64,000 nt of DNA from Hydra vulgaris (lineage: Eukaryota; Cnidaria; Hydrozoa; Anthoathecata; Hydridae). The position numbers were made by a program, and so were the translations under genes. A model generated the notes under the pieces. It was not told the origin of the DNA. It saw only the letters and a program-made list of their open reading frames with translations, and made no database searches. The stretch lies in assembly GCF_038396675.1 (NCBI RefSeq), contig NC_088920.1, positions 73,857,001 through 73,921,000 of the forward strand. The letters run 5' to 3'. Below, one piece after another: positions 52,200 through 64,000 of the stretch (position 1 is its first letter; every line of letters starts with the position of its first letter).

Positions 52200-52690
52200 G
52201 GTTGATGAGGTGTTTCATAAGCACTATTAATATTACTAATAGGATTAGTACAAATACTATTATTATGATAGTATTAGTATTAGTGTGTTTGAGATATAAC
52301 CGATACTTTATAATCAAACTATTCTTGTGTTTAATCACACTGTACTATTTGTTTATTTAATTGCCACTAATACTATTAGCAATAGTAATAAATACTATTA
52401 TTAATATATTACTAGTATACTTTTAATAGTATTAATGTGATTTAATAAATATATAGTATAAAGTAATTAAACACAAGATTAACTACTTAACTTTATTAGA
52501 CGAAATTTTATATTAAGTTACATATTAAACACGCTAATACTATTAATGTGTTAAGTAAACACACTAATACTGTATTAATGTGTTTACTTAATTAAGTAAA
52601 CACACTTTAGTGTGTTTACTTAATTAAGTAAACACATTTATACAGTATTAGTGTGTATTACTTAACACATTAATTAATTACCTAATATAA
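52200..52690. repeat. Palindromic AT-rich repeats built on TGTTTACTTAATTAAGTAAACA and TAATACTATTA
   Basis: GTGTTTACTTAATTAAGTAA ACAC occurs twice (about 52579-52604 and 52610-52636), itself a perfect palindrome, flanked by ACACTAATACTGTATTAATG and its inverse. The 52200-52450 part is rich in TAATACTATTA words. Together they could fold into a long cruciform. Confidence 0.8.
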
Positions 52691-53947
52691 AATTTCCTGT
52701 AATAAATTTTATTAGTTGTATAAAAAGCTTACCTATTAAATCTAACTTATTTTGGTAACGTTCAGCAGTCTCCTTTGATAGTTTTTCTTGATAATCATAA
52801 GACATTTTAGAAGCGTTTAAGTATTGCAACTTGCAACTCAACTTGCAAGGTCTTTGCAAATGGCAGATGCGTTTTTATAACGGCAAAAGAGAAAATTAAA
52901 GATAAATATAAAGAATATTGAAAAAAATAAACTATATATAAAAATATTAATTATTCATTTTATAAGCACAAATAACTTATCGACGATCATATAAATTAAC
53001 TTGAAGCAAACACACACAGCAAAAAGCATTCAAAAAGGAAAAGAAAATATACATATATAAAAAATAAAAAAGAACTTCGAATTTTTATTTTTTAAAAAAA
53101 AAAAAAGAACACTTTAAAAACTTAAATAAAAAAAGAAAAAAGAAGAAAAAAGAGGCAAACAAAAGAACGAAAAGTAAAGTAAACAAATAAAATGAAAAAA
53201 AAGATGAGAAGAATTTAATTATCAATTAAAAAAGAAAGAAGAAAAAGTAGAGTTATAAGATTTTTTCTTTATTTTTTTATTTTTTATTATTTCTTTATTC
53301 TTTGTTTTAAATAATTTTCATTTTCTTTACGATATAACTTGTAATCATAATTATAATTCATTAGTCCTTATTTTTGAATCATTATACTTTTATTTGTTTT
53401 CTCACATTATATTATTTATTCATAGTTAATTGTATTTATTATTAGTCCTCGTTTGATACCTAGTTATTTAATATATTAAATTTATTTTTAATATTATATT
53501 TTATAAACTTATTTGTTATTGACTTATTTTTATTTGTTATTGTTCTAGTATCTTTGTTGATAATATTATTATTGGTAACAGTTAACAGTAGTTATATTAT
53601 TATTAGTTTATATTATTAATATAGTATAGATATTATTATAGTATTATTAGTTTTTTTATATCCAATATTTATTGTTGTCATAGTTACATTTAACATTAGT
53701 TCGTGGTTTGTCAAATTTTAATTTATTATGATTGTTTAATTTTATAAAAGTTAACTTTTAATTATCTTTAATGTGAGTCCTTTTTTCTATCATTGGTCTT
53801 AATTTTTTATATTGCTTTGAAAATTATTTTCGATTACTCACGCTAACGGTTACCCAAGTTTTAAATTATTAAATTTAGTCTTTTACTTTGAATTTATTTT
53901 TTAAATCTCTATTTTACACTTTAGTCACTTTTATTAGTTAATACTGC
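52691..53947. other. AT-rich DNA, possibly the 5' UTR of LINE C
   Basis: Contains A-rich/GA-rich stretches (53080-53240) and then T-rich sequence. No gene supported. Confidence 0.4.
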
Positions 53948-53977
53948 ATGTACATAAAAATATTTGTTCTAAAGATT

Positions 53978-56900
53978 ATGGCATTTAAATCTCTCTGCAA
54001 CACTTGTCATAAAAATGTAACTGATAATCAAAGAGCCATCCAATGTAATCTGTGTAACTCATGGGTCCATGCAAAGTGTACCCATATTGATGCGTACTCT
54101 TATAATTTTCATTTAAATGACTCGTCAGATTTTTATTGTCATAGTTGTTTATCTAAAAGTATGGCTTTCAGCTCGATTTCCTACTTGGAGCTTAAGTCAA
54201 CATTATTATGCAAGAATATACCAACTAGTTCATTAAACTCTATTGAGACTCCAAGTAATCATAAAATGATCTTTAAAGATCTAAATAAATTTCCCAGTTT
54301 TGTTAATTGAAAACACTATGACGTTATTGATCTCAATAAAACTATGCTTCCCAATTCAGAACTATATATTCATCTTAACATCACCTCTCTACCATTCCAC
54401 ATTGACGAACTCTGTAGTCTTATCAGCTCTCTTAATAATTTTCCCTTAGCAATAGATTATACAGAATCTAATTTACATATAAACGATACAAATATAACTG
54501 ATATATACATAAACGGGTTTAATATTGAGCATTGTCCTACTGAGGCTAAAAAAAGAGGAGCACTTTTATACTTACGCTCAAATTTAAACTACGTAGTTCG
54601 CAATGACCTTATGATTTACTCACCTAAATATTTAGTCTTATTTTGTTAAAATTGAAAAACCTTGTGAATCAAACATAATAATTGGTGGCATTGATTGTCA
54701 TCCCTAAATGAATCAACATGAGTTTACTTCTTCCCACTTAACTCCTCTACTTGAAAAGTTAAGTAACGAAAAAAAAAAGATCTTTCTAATGGGTGATTTT
54801 AATATGGATCTTTTAAGTCACAATGAATCTAACCCTGTTTCTACATATCTTGATTCTTTAACTTCTTACTCACTAAGCCGTACTATAATTTTACCATCAC
54901 GCAAAACGGCTACATCAAAAACGCTCATTGATAACATATTCACGAACTTTCATTCAACTGATCAATACTTTGGTAACCTTACGATTTCCATTTCAGACCA
55001 CATGGCACAATTTATTTGCATTCCTGGCATACCCAAACACCCCAAAAAAGTAAAAACTTACAGACGATGCTTCAAAAAATTTAATAAAAGTTTATTTATT
55101 GAAGAAATTTCTAAAATCAACTGGGAACTTTCAATTAAAAAAGATGATGATGTTAATAAGTCCATGATTTTTATTTTAAAAACATTTGATAAAATCTTAG
55201 ACCGACATGCTCCTTACAAAATACTAACCAACTAACAAGTTAATCTAAAATCAAAACCTTGGATAACGTATGGAATGCTTATATCTATCTCAGTTAAAAA
55301 CAAACTTTATAAAAAGTTTATAAAATCCAAAAATCTTTATAAAAAAAATGAATTATTTACAAAATTTAAAGTTTACAGAGACAAAATTTCCAATTGATTA
55401 AAATTTAGCAAAAAAACGTACTTTATTACGTATTTTAATAATAATTTGAAAAGTGATAAAAACAACTGGAAGGGAATAAAAAAAATTATTAATATTAGAC
55501 CTTCTACACGCAATACATCTTTTAAACCTAAATTGAACGAAAATCTTATCACTGATCACACTGCCGTATCCAATATATTTAGCAATTATTTTAGCACTAT
55601 ACATAGCAAACTACATAGCAAAGCCATACCCCCAAAACGCGTATTTAGTGATTTTCTTAACATTCCAAATGCTAAATTGTTTTTTATTAATCCTGTAACT
55701 GAAAATGAAATATTTGGTCTCATTACAAACACGCTTAAAACTGAAAAAAGTCCTGGTCCTAATAGCGTACCTACATTCCTCCTTAAAGTAGCCCCACACA
55801 TTATTTCAAAGCCTCTATGTATTGTTATAAATAACTCGTTTAAAAGTCGTATTTTCCCAAATATTTTTAAATTTGCCAAAGTTATTTCAATATTTAAAAA
55901 AGGCTCTTTACTAGATTTCTCCAATTATTGACCCATCTCCTTGCTTTCTAATATAGATAAACTACTTGAGAAAGCAATGCATATTAGGCTCTATGCTTTT
56001 CTTGAAAAATTTGAATGTTTTTACACCCATCAGTATGGATTTTGTGCCAATCACTCCACAACTCATGCTCTCATTGAAATGACTACACTGATTAGAAAAG
56101 CAATCGATGATAAATATTTTGCATGTGGTGTATTTGTCGATTTACAGAAAGCGTTTGATACAGTAGATTCAATTTTGTTAAAAAAATTAGAAGATTATGG
56201 GATCACCCCTTAAATGGTTTACTACATATTTAAACAATAGCACACAATTTGTTTCTATTAATGACTCCAAATCTACCCTTGTAAAATGTTCTAATGGTGT
56301 TCCACAGGTTCAGTATTGGGACCACTGCTTTTCCTTTTTTATATTAATGATCTTCAGACGTCCATTAAGTTTGCTACTGTTTACCACTTTGTTGATGATA
56401 CTAACCCAATGCTAATTAATAAATCCTTAAAAAAATTAACAAACATATTAACCATGATCTTGCTAATCTAGTTCAGTTGCTTCGATCCAACAAACTTTTT
56501 CTAAACTCTAATAAAACTGAACTTATTATCTTTAAATCAAATAAAACAAATTTCTATAAACATATGAACTTTAGATTTAGTGGCAAAAAAATTGAACCTG
56601 TCAATCTTTCCTTTTTATCCCTTTTGTAAAAACTTAGCAATGAAACTAAGTAGATCTAATGGTATGCTGGCCAAAGTTTGCCATTATGTTAATCTTGAAA
56701 CACTTTTGAAAATATACGATGCTATTTTCGGCTCACATCTTGTATATGCATGCTAAGTATGGGGGCAGTCCCATCAACAAGCTCTTATTAGGTTATCCCA
56801 CCTCCAAAACAAGGCTTTAAAAATTATTTATTTTCATAATATTAAATTTAATTCTAATGTGCTCTACCTAACTTCTAAAGTATTAAAACTATGTGACTAT

Positions 56901-57182
56901 ATTCAATTTTCAAACTGACAATTTGTCTGGAACCACCAACGCAATAACCTACCTTTAACTTTCATCGATTTGTTTTCCAAAAGTGCCAACACTCGTTATC
57001 ACCTTCGTTCCAATAATAATTTAAACCTGTCTGTCTCTAAACACTGCTTTCATAAATACGGGCGTAAATCTATAAAATATCAAAGCGTTAAAACTTGGAA
57101 CAATCTTCAGTATGAACTAAAAGCTCTCAATTCATTCTCAACCTTTAAAACTAGTTTATTCTACTTTTTATTAAAAAAATAA
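53978..57182 (+). pseudogene. LINE C polyprotein (PHD finger, endonuclease, reverse transcriptase)
   Basis: Begins MAFKSLCNTCHKNV at 53978. The zinc finger occupies residues 5-60. Endonuclease spans about 54340-55060 and the RT about 55740-56450. Motif GVPQ is followed by VQYWDHC, a scrambled version of GSVLGPLLF after a one-base deletion. No functional product is possible. Confidence 0.8.
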
Positions 57183-57309
57183 AGTTAATGTTTATAATTT
57201 CTATAATCACTTTTTGTTGTCTTTAGTATTGTCTTTTTTTGTTTTTTTGTTTTTAATTTCTATCATAGATTTTGTTGTCATTACTATTGCTTATTGTTAT
57301 TTTTATAAA

Positions 57310-57406
57310 TATTTACATTACTATTATTAACTACTTTTAACTATTACTACTAATATTTATATTGTTATTACTATTATTATTATTGTTATTATTACTATTA
57401 TTATTA

Positions 57407-57441
<35 letters not shown>

Positions 57442-57480
57442 GTTATTATTGTTATTATTATTAGCAGTATTATTAACACC
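57310..57480 (+). repeat. (TTA)n/(TTATTG)n microsatellite at the LINE C tail
   Basis: Long run of TTATTA and TTATTG units, typical of CR1-like elements ending in short tandem repeats. Confidence 0.85.
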
Positions 57481-57639
57481 GTTATTTTTATGTTATAAAG
57501 TTTATTATTTTTATTATATATTATGAAAATTAGCTATATATTTATTTGAATCAGTGGCGTAACTAGGGGGAGCACAACCCCGCAAGACAGGAGGGCCCCG
57601 GAGCTTAGAGGGCCCCGCGAAGATTTTTCACTTATTCTT

Positions 57640-58505
57640 AAATGAAAAACAAATAATTTTTCTACAATAGGAACTCTATCATAGATTTTAATTTCAATAG
57701 AAATACTATAATAGATTTAGTTTCAATAAAAGTTTTATCGGAGAATTAAATTTTAATAGAAATTCTATTACAGAATTTAATTTCAATAGCAAATCTATTG
57801 TAGAATATTAGTAAGCATTAGTGAATAGTAACGTTGTATATTATAGAAATACCGCTGATATAATTTAGTACTTTAGAGTTTGTCGATAAAGTCAGGTGAT
57901 TTTGAAGTGTAAAATTAAGTACAAGTTATTAAATATTATTATATTTAGAAGGTAAGTTCTTTTCTTTTTATATGCATTCATGCAAAGCAGTAAAAGTCAT
58001 ATAATCATAATTTTTATTGCAATAAGTGGAGTTATCAAAATGTTTAGCTAATAGGTAATAAATTAGTTATATTTATAATATAGGTAATATTTTTTAACTG
58101 CTTGTTGAAAAATCTTGCATTTTTATTCTAGCGATTTAAAATTTCCCATTTAATTAATTACTGAGATCTTGAATTTTTAAATTAAAAAATGTATATAAAC
58201 GCAATACAGGGAGAACCATGTTTTTGTGTTGAGTACGCACAAGGTTTTGCTACGAGGATAGTACGAATAGTACGAGGATAGTACGAATGTACGAATGTAC
58301 GAGGATAGCACGAATAAACAAAGAAACACAAAATATGTGTACATATTTGATATAAAGTTAAAAGGGCGGACTCAAAATGCGAACTAAAGAATAAATACAA
58401 ATTAAGTTTATTATTTATTCAAAAATATTTAGCAACATATATTTATACCTATAGGGTTAGTACATAGATATAATTGTTCTATTAAAACATTTTTCTTACA
58501 ATAGC
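57640..58505. other. hAT 2 5' non-coding region
   Basis: AT-rich. Contains a repeated ATAGAAATTCTAT/TTTCAATAGAA block (57670-57800) and a short GAGGATAGTACGAAT repeat (58255-58318). No gene. Confidence 0.6.
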
Positions 58506-60487
58506 ATGGACTCAAAAAGAACTTATATGAGTGGACCCAGAAAAAGGAAATTAAAAAAGGACGCTGATGATAGATTACGTAAAAACTATAAAAAGATATT
58601 TTTATTTTTTCATTAGTAGAACAGAAATCTAGTGAAGTAGTTGCAGATAAAAATATCAATGTCGTTACTAGTACTTCTCAAGCAACCCAACAAGAAGAAA
58701 TGTTATCTGTTTTAATTAACTTAGAACACAATGAAATTTCGAAAGATCATAATGAATCTTGTTATAAAAGTAATCGTTATAAAGTAAATATAAAAAAAAT
58801 ATATTTTCGCAAATCCTAACAATCTTAGCACTGCAATGTTAGTTGAAGAAACAGATCCAGAACCGAATATATTTCAGGAATTAAATAAATTAACAACAGA
58901 TATGGGATATTTTAAAGGAAAATTTCTTGATGATTGCACAAAAAGATTTATTATTTCCTCTGAAAGATGCAAACCACAAGGACCATTTAAAAAAGATCCT
59001 TCACAAAATTTCAGACATTTTTCCACAAAGTATTATTATTGTGCATATAAATTTGGTCGAACACAGCAGTTTTGGCTCTGTTATTCCAAAATTCTGAACT
59101 CAGCATATTGTGAACCATGTTGGTTATTTTCAAATGATAAAAAAAAAAAAAAGTAAAAAGATAAAAAGTCATGCTAATAGCCTAAAACATATTTAAGCAT
59201 GTCAAGTATACGGTCATTGGAAACAAAACAGGACACTTAACGAGGATGCAGAGACATTAATTCGTCATAATACTTCATTTTGGAAGATGGTATTAGAAAG
59301 GTTGATTAACATCACTTTAACGATAATAAACTCACTTGAATTTAGAGATTATAGTGAAGTGTTGGCAGATGAATTTTTTGTCTCATGTTTATTTGCTGTC
59401 AAAGTACGACGGTACAATGAAACAAGTTCTCAATAAGCCTAAAGGCACTATAAAATATCTTAGTCCAGCTATCCAAAATGAAGTAATTCAATGTTTAAGC
59501 CAAAATTTAGAAAAAACATTATTATTCGAAATAAATGAATCTCCCTTTTTTTCTATTATAGTTGACACAACTCAAGATGTATCTAGAAAAGAACAATTAA
59601 GTTTAATTTTTCGATACGTTCACATAATTCGCAAAGAGGACACTCAACCTTGTCAAATAGAGATTAAAGAAGCATTTTTGGGTTTTTATGAAATAAAGGA
59701 TTATTCGGCAGTAGGTTTAACCAATCAATTGTTTTTATTGCTTAAAAATAAAGGAATAGATTTAAAAAAGTGCCGTGGTCAAGGATATGACGGAGCTAAT
59801 GTGATGAGCGGCATTTATAACGGAGTTCAAAAAAAAAAAAAAAAATAATAATATTCAGCCATCTGCACAATATGTTCATTGTGCGAGTCACAATTTAGAC
59901 CTGGTTATAAATGACGCTGTTTCTGGTTGTAGTGAAGTAAACAATTTTTTTATAATTTTACAAGAAATTTACTCTTTTTTGGGAAACAGTATTAAAAGAT
60001 GGGATTTGCTATCAAATTTTAGCGGAGAGTCGGAAGTAACATTAAAAAAATTAAACCCAACATGATGGTCTTCAAGAACTAATTCTTTATCAGCTATAAA
60101 GTTAGGCTTTTTGAATATAGTTAAAACTTTAACTAAAATTTCTTCAAAATATTCGAAAAGAGTAGAACAAACTGAAGCTCTAAAATTAAGGGACAAAATA
60201 TCAAACTTTGAATTTGTTTTTATTTGCGTCATTATGTATCACACATTAACGAATGTAAATTATGCTTTAAAAAACTTACAAAAAAAGTACATAGATCTAT
60301 ACGAAGCAGCCACGTTATTTTTTACTCTGAAATTCAAGTTAAAAGATTTTAGATCAAATTACGATTTATTTAAGTTAGGGGCTGTTACTATTTGCAGTGA
60401 GTGGAAAATGAAACCAACATATAAGGTTAAGAGGCAATCCAAATATGCGAGACATTTTGATAATTTGAGTGGAAATTATCAAAGCCA
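58506..60487 (+). pseudogene. hAT 2 transposase, ZMYM1-like, C-terminally truncated
   Basis: ATG 58506 (MDSKRTYMSGPRKRKLKKDA), the usual start of this family. TTF-type zinc finger near 58990-59135 (FSTKYYYCAYKFGRTQQFWL, YCEPCWLF). Catalytic part: FFSIIVDTTQDVSRKEQLSL, EAFLGFYEIKDYSAVGL, KCRGQGYDGANVMSG, then CASHNLDLVINDAV and WSSRTNSLSAIKL. Stops and frameshifts throughout. Two A-runs (about 59138-59152 and 59829-59845) lie inside the coding sequence. It ends at SKYARHFDNL...YQSQD at the Polinton junction, losing the hAT dimerisation domain. Confidence 0.75.
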
Positions 60488-61457
60488 GGATATCCTACTG
60501 TTCCTTTACTATCTCCATCATAGGGTGTCAATGTATTCATAACATAGTTCGTACTTGCTGGAGAATTGTATGCCTCATACATGCGTACTCTAGATGCCCA
60601 CCAATTTCCAGCTAATCCAATAATATGCATTCTAATATACTTAAGATAAACACCTTGTTTAGCATTGTCTGTAGTGTCTAATAAGATATATTCTTTATCA
60701 TAAGTTGTGGGATTAAATCTAAATTCTATTGAGTATAACTTAATAAGTGACAATGATTTAGGTATTGATGTAATCATTGTAATATGAGGTTGTGTCCAAT
60801 ATGAAACGTTTTGTTTAGTATTATTGTATAACTGAATGACTAGACTAGTAGTAAATGGCATATCAAGTGTAATGTATCCTCCTAATGCACTAGCTGTATA
60901 TACATTACAACCTTGAAAAGAGTTTGCATAAAATGGTCCACCAAGTGGTGCAATTAACTTATCATAAGCTAAAGGAATATTATTATCTCTAACGCTCTGT
61001 GTAGAATTCGAATGATCTCCTATGCAAAGTGCATGATCTGCATATATTCTAAGAAATACATTACCTGGAACATTGATATTAGGATCTGATCCTTGGAATG
61101 CTAACCATAGTTTTCAAAGAATACCAGGACCAGTAGATTGTGTAAAAACTACTGCTGCATCAGGATATTTAGATGGTGGAATAGTATAGCTTTTTTTCCA
61201 AGGCAAGTTAAACTTGAATTTGGTATTATCCCTAATTCATTAAGACTAAGTGAATTATTATCAACATAATTTTTTGTAGCAGCATTTTGTGAGTTTGTAG
61301 GATCTGCTACATTTATTAATTTATTAGAATTCTTGTTAATATTACTAGTTGCATTATTTTGTCCATCTCTACGAATGAACAAGTTATTAGCTTCAGATAT
61401 TATTAAACCATTTAAATATACATCTGAAGTAGTAGTACCGAATATATCGACAGGCAT
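60488..61457 (-). pseudogene. Polinton fiber-like virion protein, one frameshift, C-terminus truncated
   Basis: ATG 61457 (MPVDIFGTTTSDVYLNGLII). The N-terminal segment NKLINVADPTNSQNAATKNY is the pattern of phage/viral tail-fiber shafts. Near 61200 the frame slips, continuing as KYPDAAVVFTQSTGPG, ADHALCIGDHSNSTQSVRDN and FYANSFQGCNVYTASALGGY, then a beta-rich C-terminal domain with VYLKYIRMHIIGLAGNWWAS (discoidin-like by eye). Coding ends at GYPG where hAT 2 begins. Probably an attachment protein. Confidence 0.6.
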
Positions 61458-61477
61458 TTTATATATAAAGAAAAAAA

Positions 61478-61899
61478 TTACCATAGATTATTAATAATAT
61501 TCTGAAAATCATATCCTTCATCAAGTTTTTTCAAAACATATAAACACAAGTGTCCACAGAATGAGGTATTTCCAAATTGAACACTTTCACTGTTATAATA
61601 AACAGGACTTTTTAAATAATTAATAATTTCAACAGAAGGTGGTAGCCTATAAGAGTCAAAACTTAGTTTTTTATCACTGTCTTTGTACCAGCAAATCCAG
61701 TGAAATCCTTGCTTACTTGAATCTGCTGTATTTAATATTTCCACATTCTTTTATGTATACATTTTTTGGTAATTGATCTCTTACAAACACACCTCTAAAA
61801 TGTTTTATTTTAAATTTTTTTGATCAATTGAAAATTTGTTAGTGGTTCATTACGTAGAATTACTCTTTCAACATTGACAAGTTTATAAATATTTTCCAT
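61478..61899 (-). pseudogene. Polinton adenovirus-type cysteine protease (C5 family)
   Basis: Processes virion precursors. ATG 61899 (MENIYKLVNVERVILRNEPL); after a TAA and frame change near 61815: IKHFRGVFVRDQLPKNVYIK; a second slip near 61745; then the catalytic part: His in KQGFHWICWY, Asp in LSFDSYRLPPS, Cys in NTSFCGHLCLYVL. Ends IINNLW at 61478. About 140 codons, family-typical, all three catalytic residues retained. Confidence 0.85.
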
Positions 61900-62002
61900 T
61901 TTTATTTGTAAATTGTTTTTTTCTCAAATAATAATTTTTTGGATCCCCCTACCCCTTGGGTTCCTATACATCTTTGTCCTATTGTCTTAAGGTCTTATTG
62001 TC

Positions 62003-64000
62003 TTATTGTCCAACTGTCTTATTTTCTTTTAGTTTGTAATGTCCATATGCTAATGTGTGTATTCCATCTTCTAAAATAACTCTTTTATCGTCTTCTGCGC
62101 TTAATGCTATTTTATTGATCTCTTCTGTATAAATTTCATGTGAATATGATCTTATTACATTCATTTTCCTAATATGATCTCTTATATTTAATAAACACAC
62201 TTTTTAATCTTCATGTGTTATATACTTTTTAACAACATTTTTCTTTACTCCTTTACATTTTTTGTTATCTTTTCCGTGTACTTTGTAAGAATACAACTTT
62301 GATCTGAGTCCGACAAATTCTTCAATTTGTGCTCCTCCAGACTCATCTTTAAACATTCCTATTACTTTCTTATCAAGACCAACTTTAAATCCTACATTAT
62401 TATTTGCTGGGTGCTTTGGGTTAAACTCACTTGTGTCAAACTTGCTTTCCTTATCTTTAGAAATATCTGAATAAAAGTCTTCTGTTTTAGTTTCGTTTTA
62501 ATATGCTCGATCAGCATATTTTTTCTTTATGTAATCATAATGAAATTCATACATTAGAGTTTTGCTCAAATCTAATATACACATTCCTAAATAAATTGGT
62601 TTAGCACATTTTAATTTTGTTCTTTTCATATGTATTGCGATTAAGTTTTCATCAAATATTCTACTTTCAAAGTTTGGTTTTGATGCTAGATTAATAGCTT
62701 CATTTCTGTCTGTTACTAATCTAATATCAACTCTGTTCTCAATGTTCTCCATAGTTTTTCCGAATACTGAGTTGTTCATGAGTTTAAAAAAGTCTTTTTC
62801 AAAATCATTCGCTGCTTTAGTTCCAAGGTTTGTATTTAGTTCAATGTATTCATTGAGCCATGCACTTTCTTCAAACTTTATGCCTCTGTGAATTTTAGCA
62901 ATCTTTAATCCTAATCGTTCATATAGTTTTAGATTTTCATAATGTACTATATACTTTTTCTTATTATTCCATTTGGGGCATAGTTTTTCAACTTTATCCA
63001 TATTTAATCTTTCAGGTGCGAGAGGATAATCATTATGTTCATCATGTAGATTTTCAGGGTAATCTAAATCTACTTCCAGTATACATGTAATTGATTTCAA
63101 GTTTTCTATTTCATTTTAGTCCATCCATTTAAAACCATGTGTTGGAAGTGGTATACTCATTGCCCATCCATATAAATTATTAGCGTCTAGATATTGTATG
63201 AATGTTGATTCTTTGCTTTTGTCATCTAATCACCCATGTACTTATTTATAGAAGCTCCTAATCTATTAGATATCATACTGATTCCACCTCTTATTTCTTT
63301 CTTTATCATTAGGATGATATCGTAATCTCTCAACAGTTCTAATTTTACTTTTGTTTTCTTCAATACTGCATCCCAAGCTAATCCTGGTGATGTATAATAC
63401 CAAGCAGGATCTAATTTATAACAATTCATACAAACATCTCAAAAATTTTCAAAGACGTCAGCTAGTAAAAGCACATCTGAAACATTGTACAAGTCGTGAT
63501 AATCTCTAAATGTTTTGCAATGAAACTCCTTCCATACAGTTTGTGCATGCGAGTATTCATCATCACTTATATCTTCATTGTTTAACTTTGAAAAGAATAA
63601 TTCTTTTGGTGGTAATTGGGTTTCATTAAATTTATCAACAGAGTCTACCCAATCATACGAATATACGCCTTTTTTTAGTAACAAATCTAATTGTTTCCCT
63701 GAATATACTTTTCCGATGTTTTTGCACTGGTCTTTTGCTAAATTCTTTGATAAAGCATCTAAACTAAAAGGCATAAATCTATAACTATCTAAGAAACGAA
63801 GCTCACGTTTAACTTCAAATTTCTTACCTTCTTTAATATACTCATCCACTTTAATTTCTCTAGAAAAGCTAATATACTTTTTTTCGTTGTTTGGTATGCA
63901 ACTCAATTTCCCTCCTGATAATTTCTTTATAATAAGTGAGAATCATAACCAGATAAGTTGTGAAATAGTACTGGAAAGAATGGTCACGTACTTTATCTTT
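62003..64000 (-). pseudogene. Polinton protein-primed family B DNA polymerase, partial
   Basis: Reads in from the right edge. Exonuclease region to palm: 63439-63906 with RFLDSYRFMPFSLDALSKNL and YHDLYNVSDVLLLADVFENF, TGA, then CYKLDPAWYYTSPGLAWDA, KKEIRGGISMIS, motif A QYLDANNLYGWAMS at about 63180, EVDLDYPENLHDEHNDYPLA, and motif B DFFKLMNNSVFGKTMENI (about 62770). After YLGMCILDLSKTLMY and KKKYADRAY the expected DTD motif C is missing: TAA and then KTEDFYSDI follow. C-terminus [42 protein letters not shown]. Few other breaks. Confidence 0.9.

Larger units (their letters stand above)
53978..57480 (+). mobile_element. LINE C: CR1/jockey-type retrotransposon with N-terminal PHD finger
   Basis: One long protein in pieces. 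N-terminal PHD-like zinc finger CNTCHKNVTDNQRAIQC, CNLCNSWVHAKC and FYCHSC. Endonuclease: IFLMGDFNMDLLS and TISISDHMAQF. RT: VFVDLQKAFDTVDS and a catalytic FVDDT near 56395. C-terminal domain TRYHLRSNNNLNLSVSKHCF ending at 57182. The tail is a (TTA)n microsatellite at 57310-57480. Stops at 54310, 54649, 55235, 55931 and 56213, plus frameshifts. Confidence 0.85.
57554..60487 (+). mobile_element. hAT element 2 (ZMYM1/DUF4371-like), 3' end missing
   Basis: The left end CAGTGGCGTAACTAGGGGG at 57554 is a typical hAT terminal sequence. GGGCCCCGGAGC/GAGGGCCCCGCG repeats lie inward. The transposase gene follows on the same strand and stops abruptly at about 60487, where Polinton sequence starts on the opposite strand. 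No right terminus. Confidence 0.7.
60488..64000 (-). mobile_element. Polinton/Maverick fragment 2
   Basis: Minus-strand genes in order: polymerase (enters from the right edge), protease, fiber-like protein. Typical Polinton left arm, in better condition than fragment 1. Truncated within the fiber gene at the hAT 2 junction. Continues beyond the window. Confidence 0.85.

Overview
The window is AT-rich animal genomic DNA with no recognisable host gene. Its repeat content (jockey/CR1-type LINEs, ZMYM-like hAT elements, an ISL2EU-type DNA transposon, tRNA-derived SINEs, several Polinton/Maverick remnants) and base composition fit a cnidarian, most likely Hydra. Species assignment is inference. 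Almost every coding region is decayed by frameshifts and stop codons, so this is a graveyard of integrated viruses and transposons.

Region 1 (1-21.4 kb, perhaps to 21.7 kb) is a gene-dense, mostly plus-strand endogenous DNA virus of the adenovirus/Polinton lineage that enters from the left edge. It carries a divergently transcribed pair of early-type genes, a Cys-rich protein, dUTPase, a run of about a dozen small proteins (several with paired cysteines, two or three clearly paralogous), a Pif1-type helicase, a protein-primed family B DNA polymerase, a small death-domain-like protein, a capsid gene of hexon-like size (about 950 codons), a Lys-rich/acidic core-like protein, a penton-sized capsid protein (about 580 codons), and two short Arg/Lys-rich proteins sharing the motif GRVYLPPL. 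Many small genes are preceded by a T-tract ending in TAG or CAG and a short A-rich leader, which looks like a splice acceptor. A LINE 3' end has landed inside the hexon-sized gene.

Region 2 (21.5-27.05 kb) is a classical Polinton fragment: a glycine-rich hydrophobic protein, a duplicated small gene, a pX/pVI-like membrane-active protein, a jelly-roll-like structural protein, A32-type packaging ATPase, a PLA2-domain protein and a chromodomain integrase. Its polymerase, protease and major capsid genes are absent here.

Region 3 (27-60.5 kb) is host intergenic DNA full of transposons: SINE (29.8 kb), LINE A (32.8-37.0 kb), an unclassified transposon ORF (37.2-37.8 kb), LINE B (38.7-41.6 kb) with a nested SINE, hAT 1 (42.03-45.68 kb), an ISL2EU-like element (about 46-52 kb, transposase plus YqaJ-PHD protein around a long inverted repeat), LINE C (53.9-57.5 kb) and hAT 2 (57.55-60.48 kb).

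Region 4 (60.49-64 kb) is the 3' part of another Polinton on the minus strand: fiber-like protein, adenovirus-type cysteine protease and a family B polymerase that has lost its DTD motif. It begins abruptly in the middle of hAT 2. A recurring oddity through regions 1 and 3 is short fold-back (inverted) duplications inside transposon copies.
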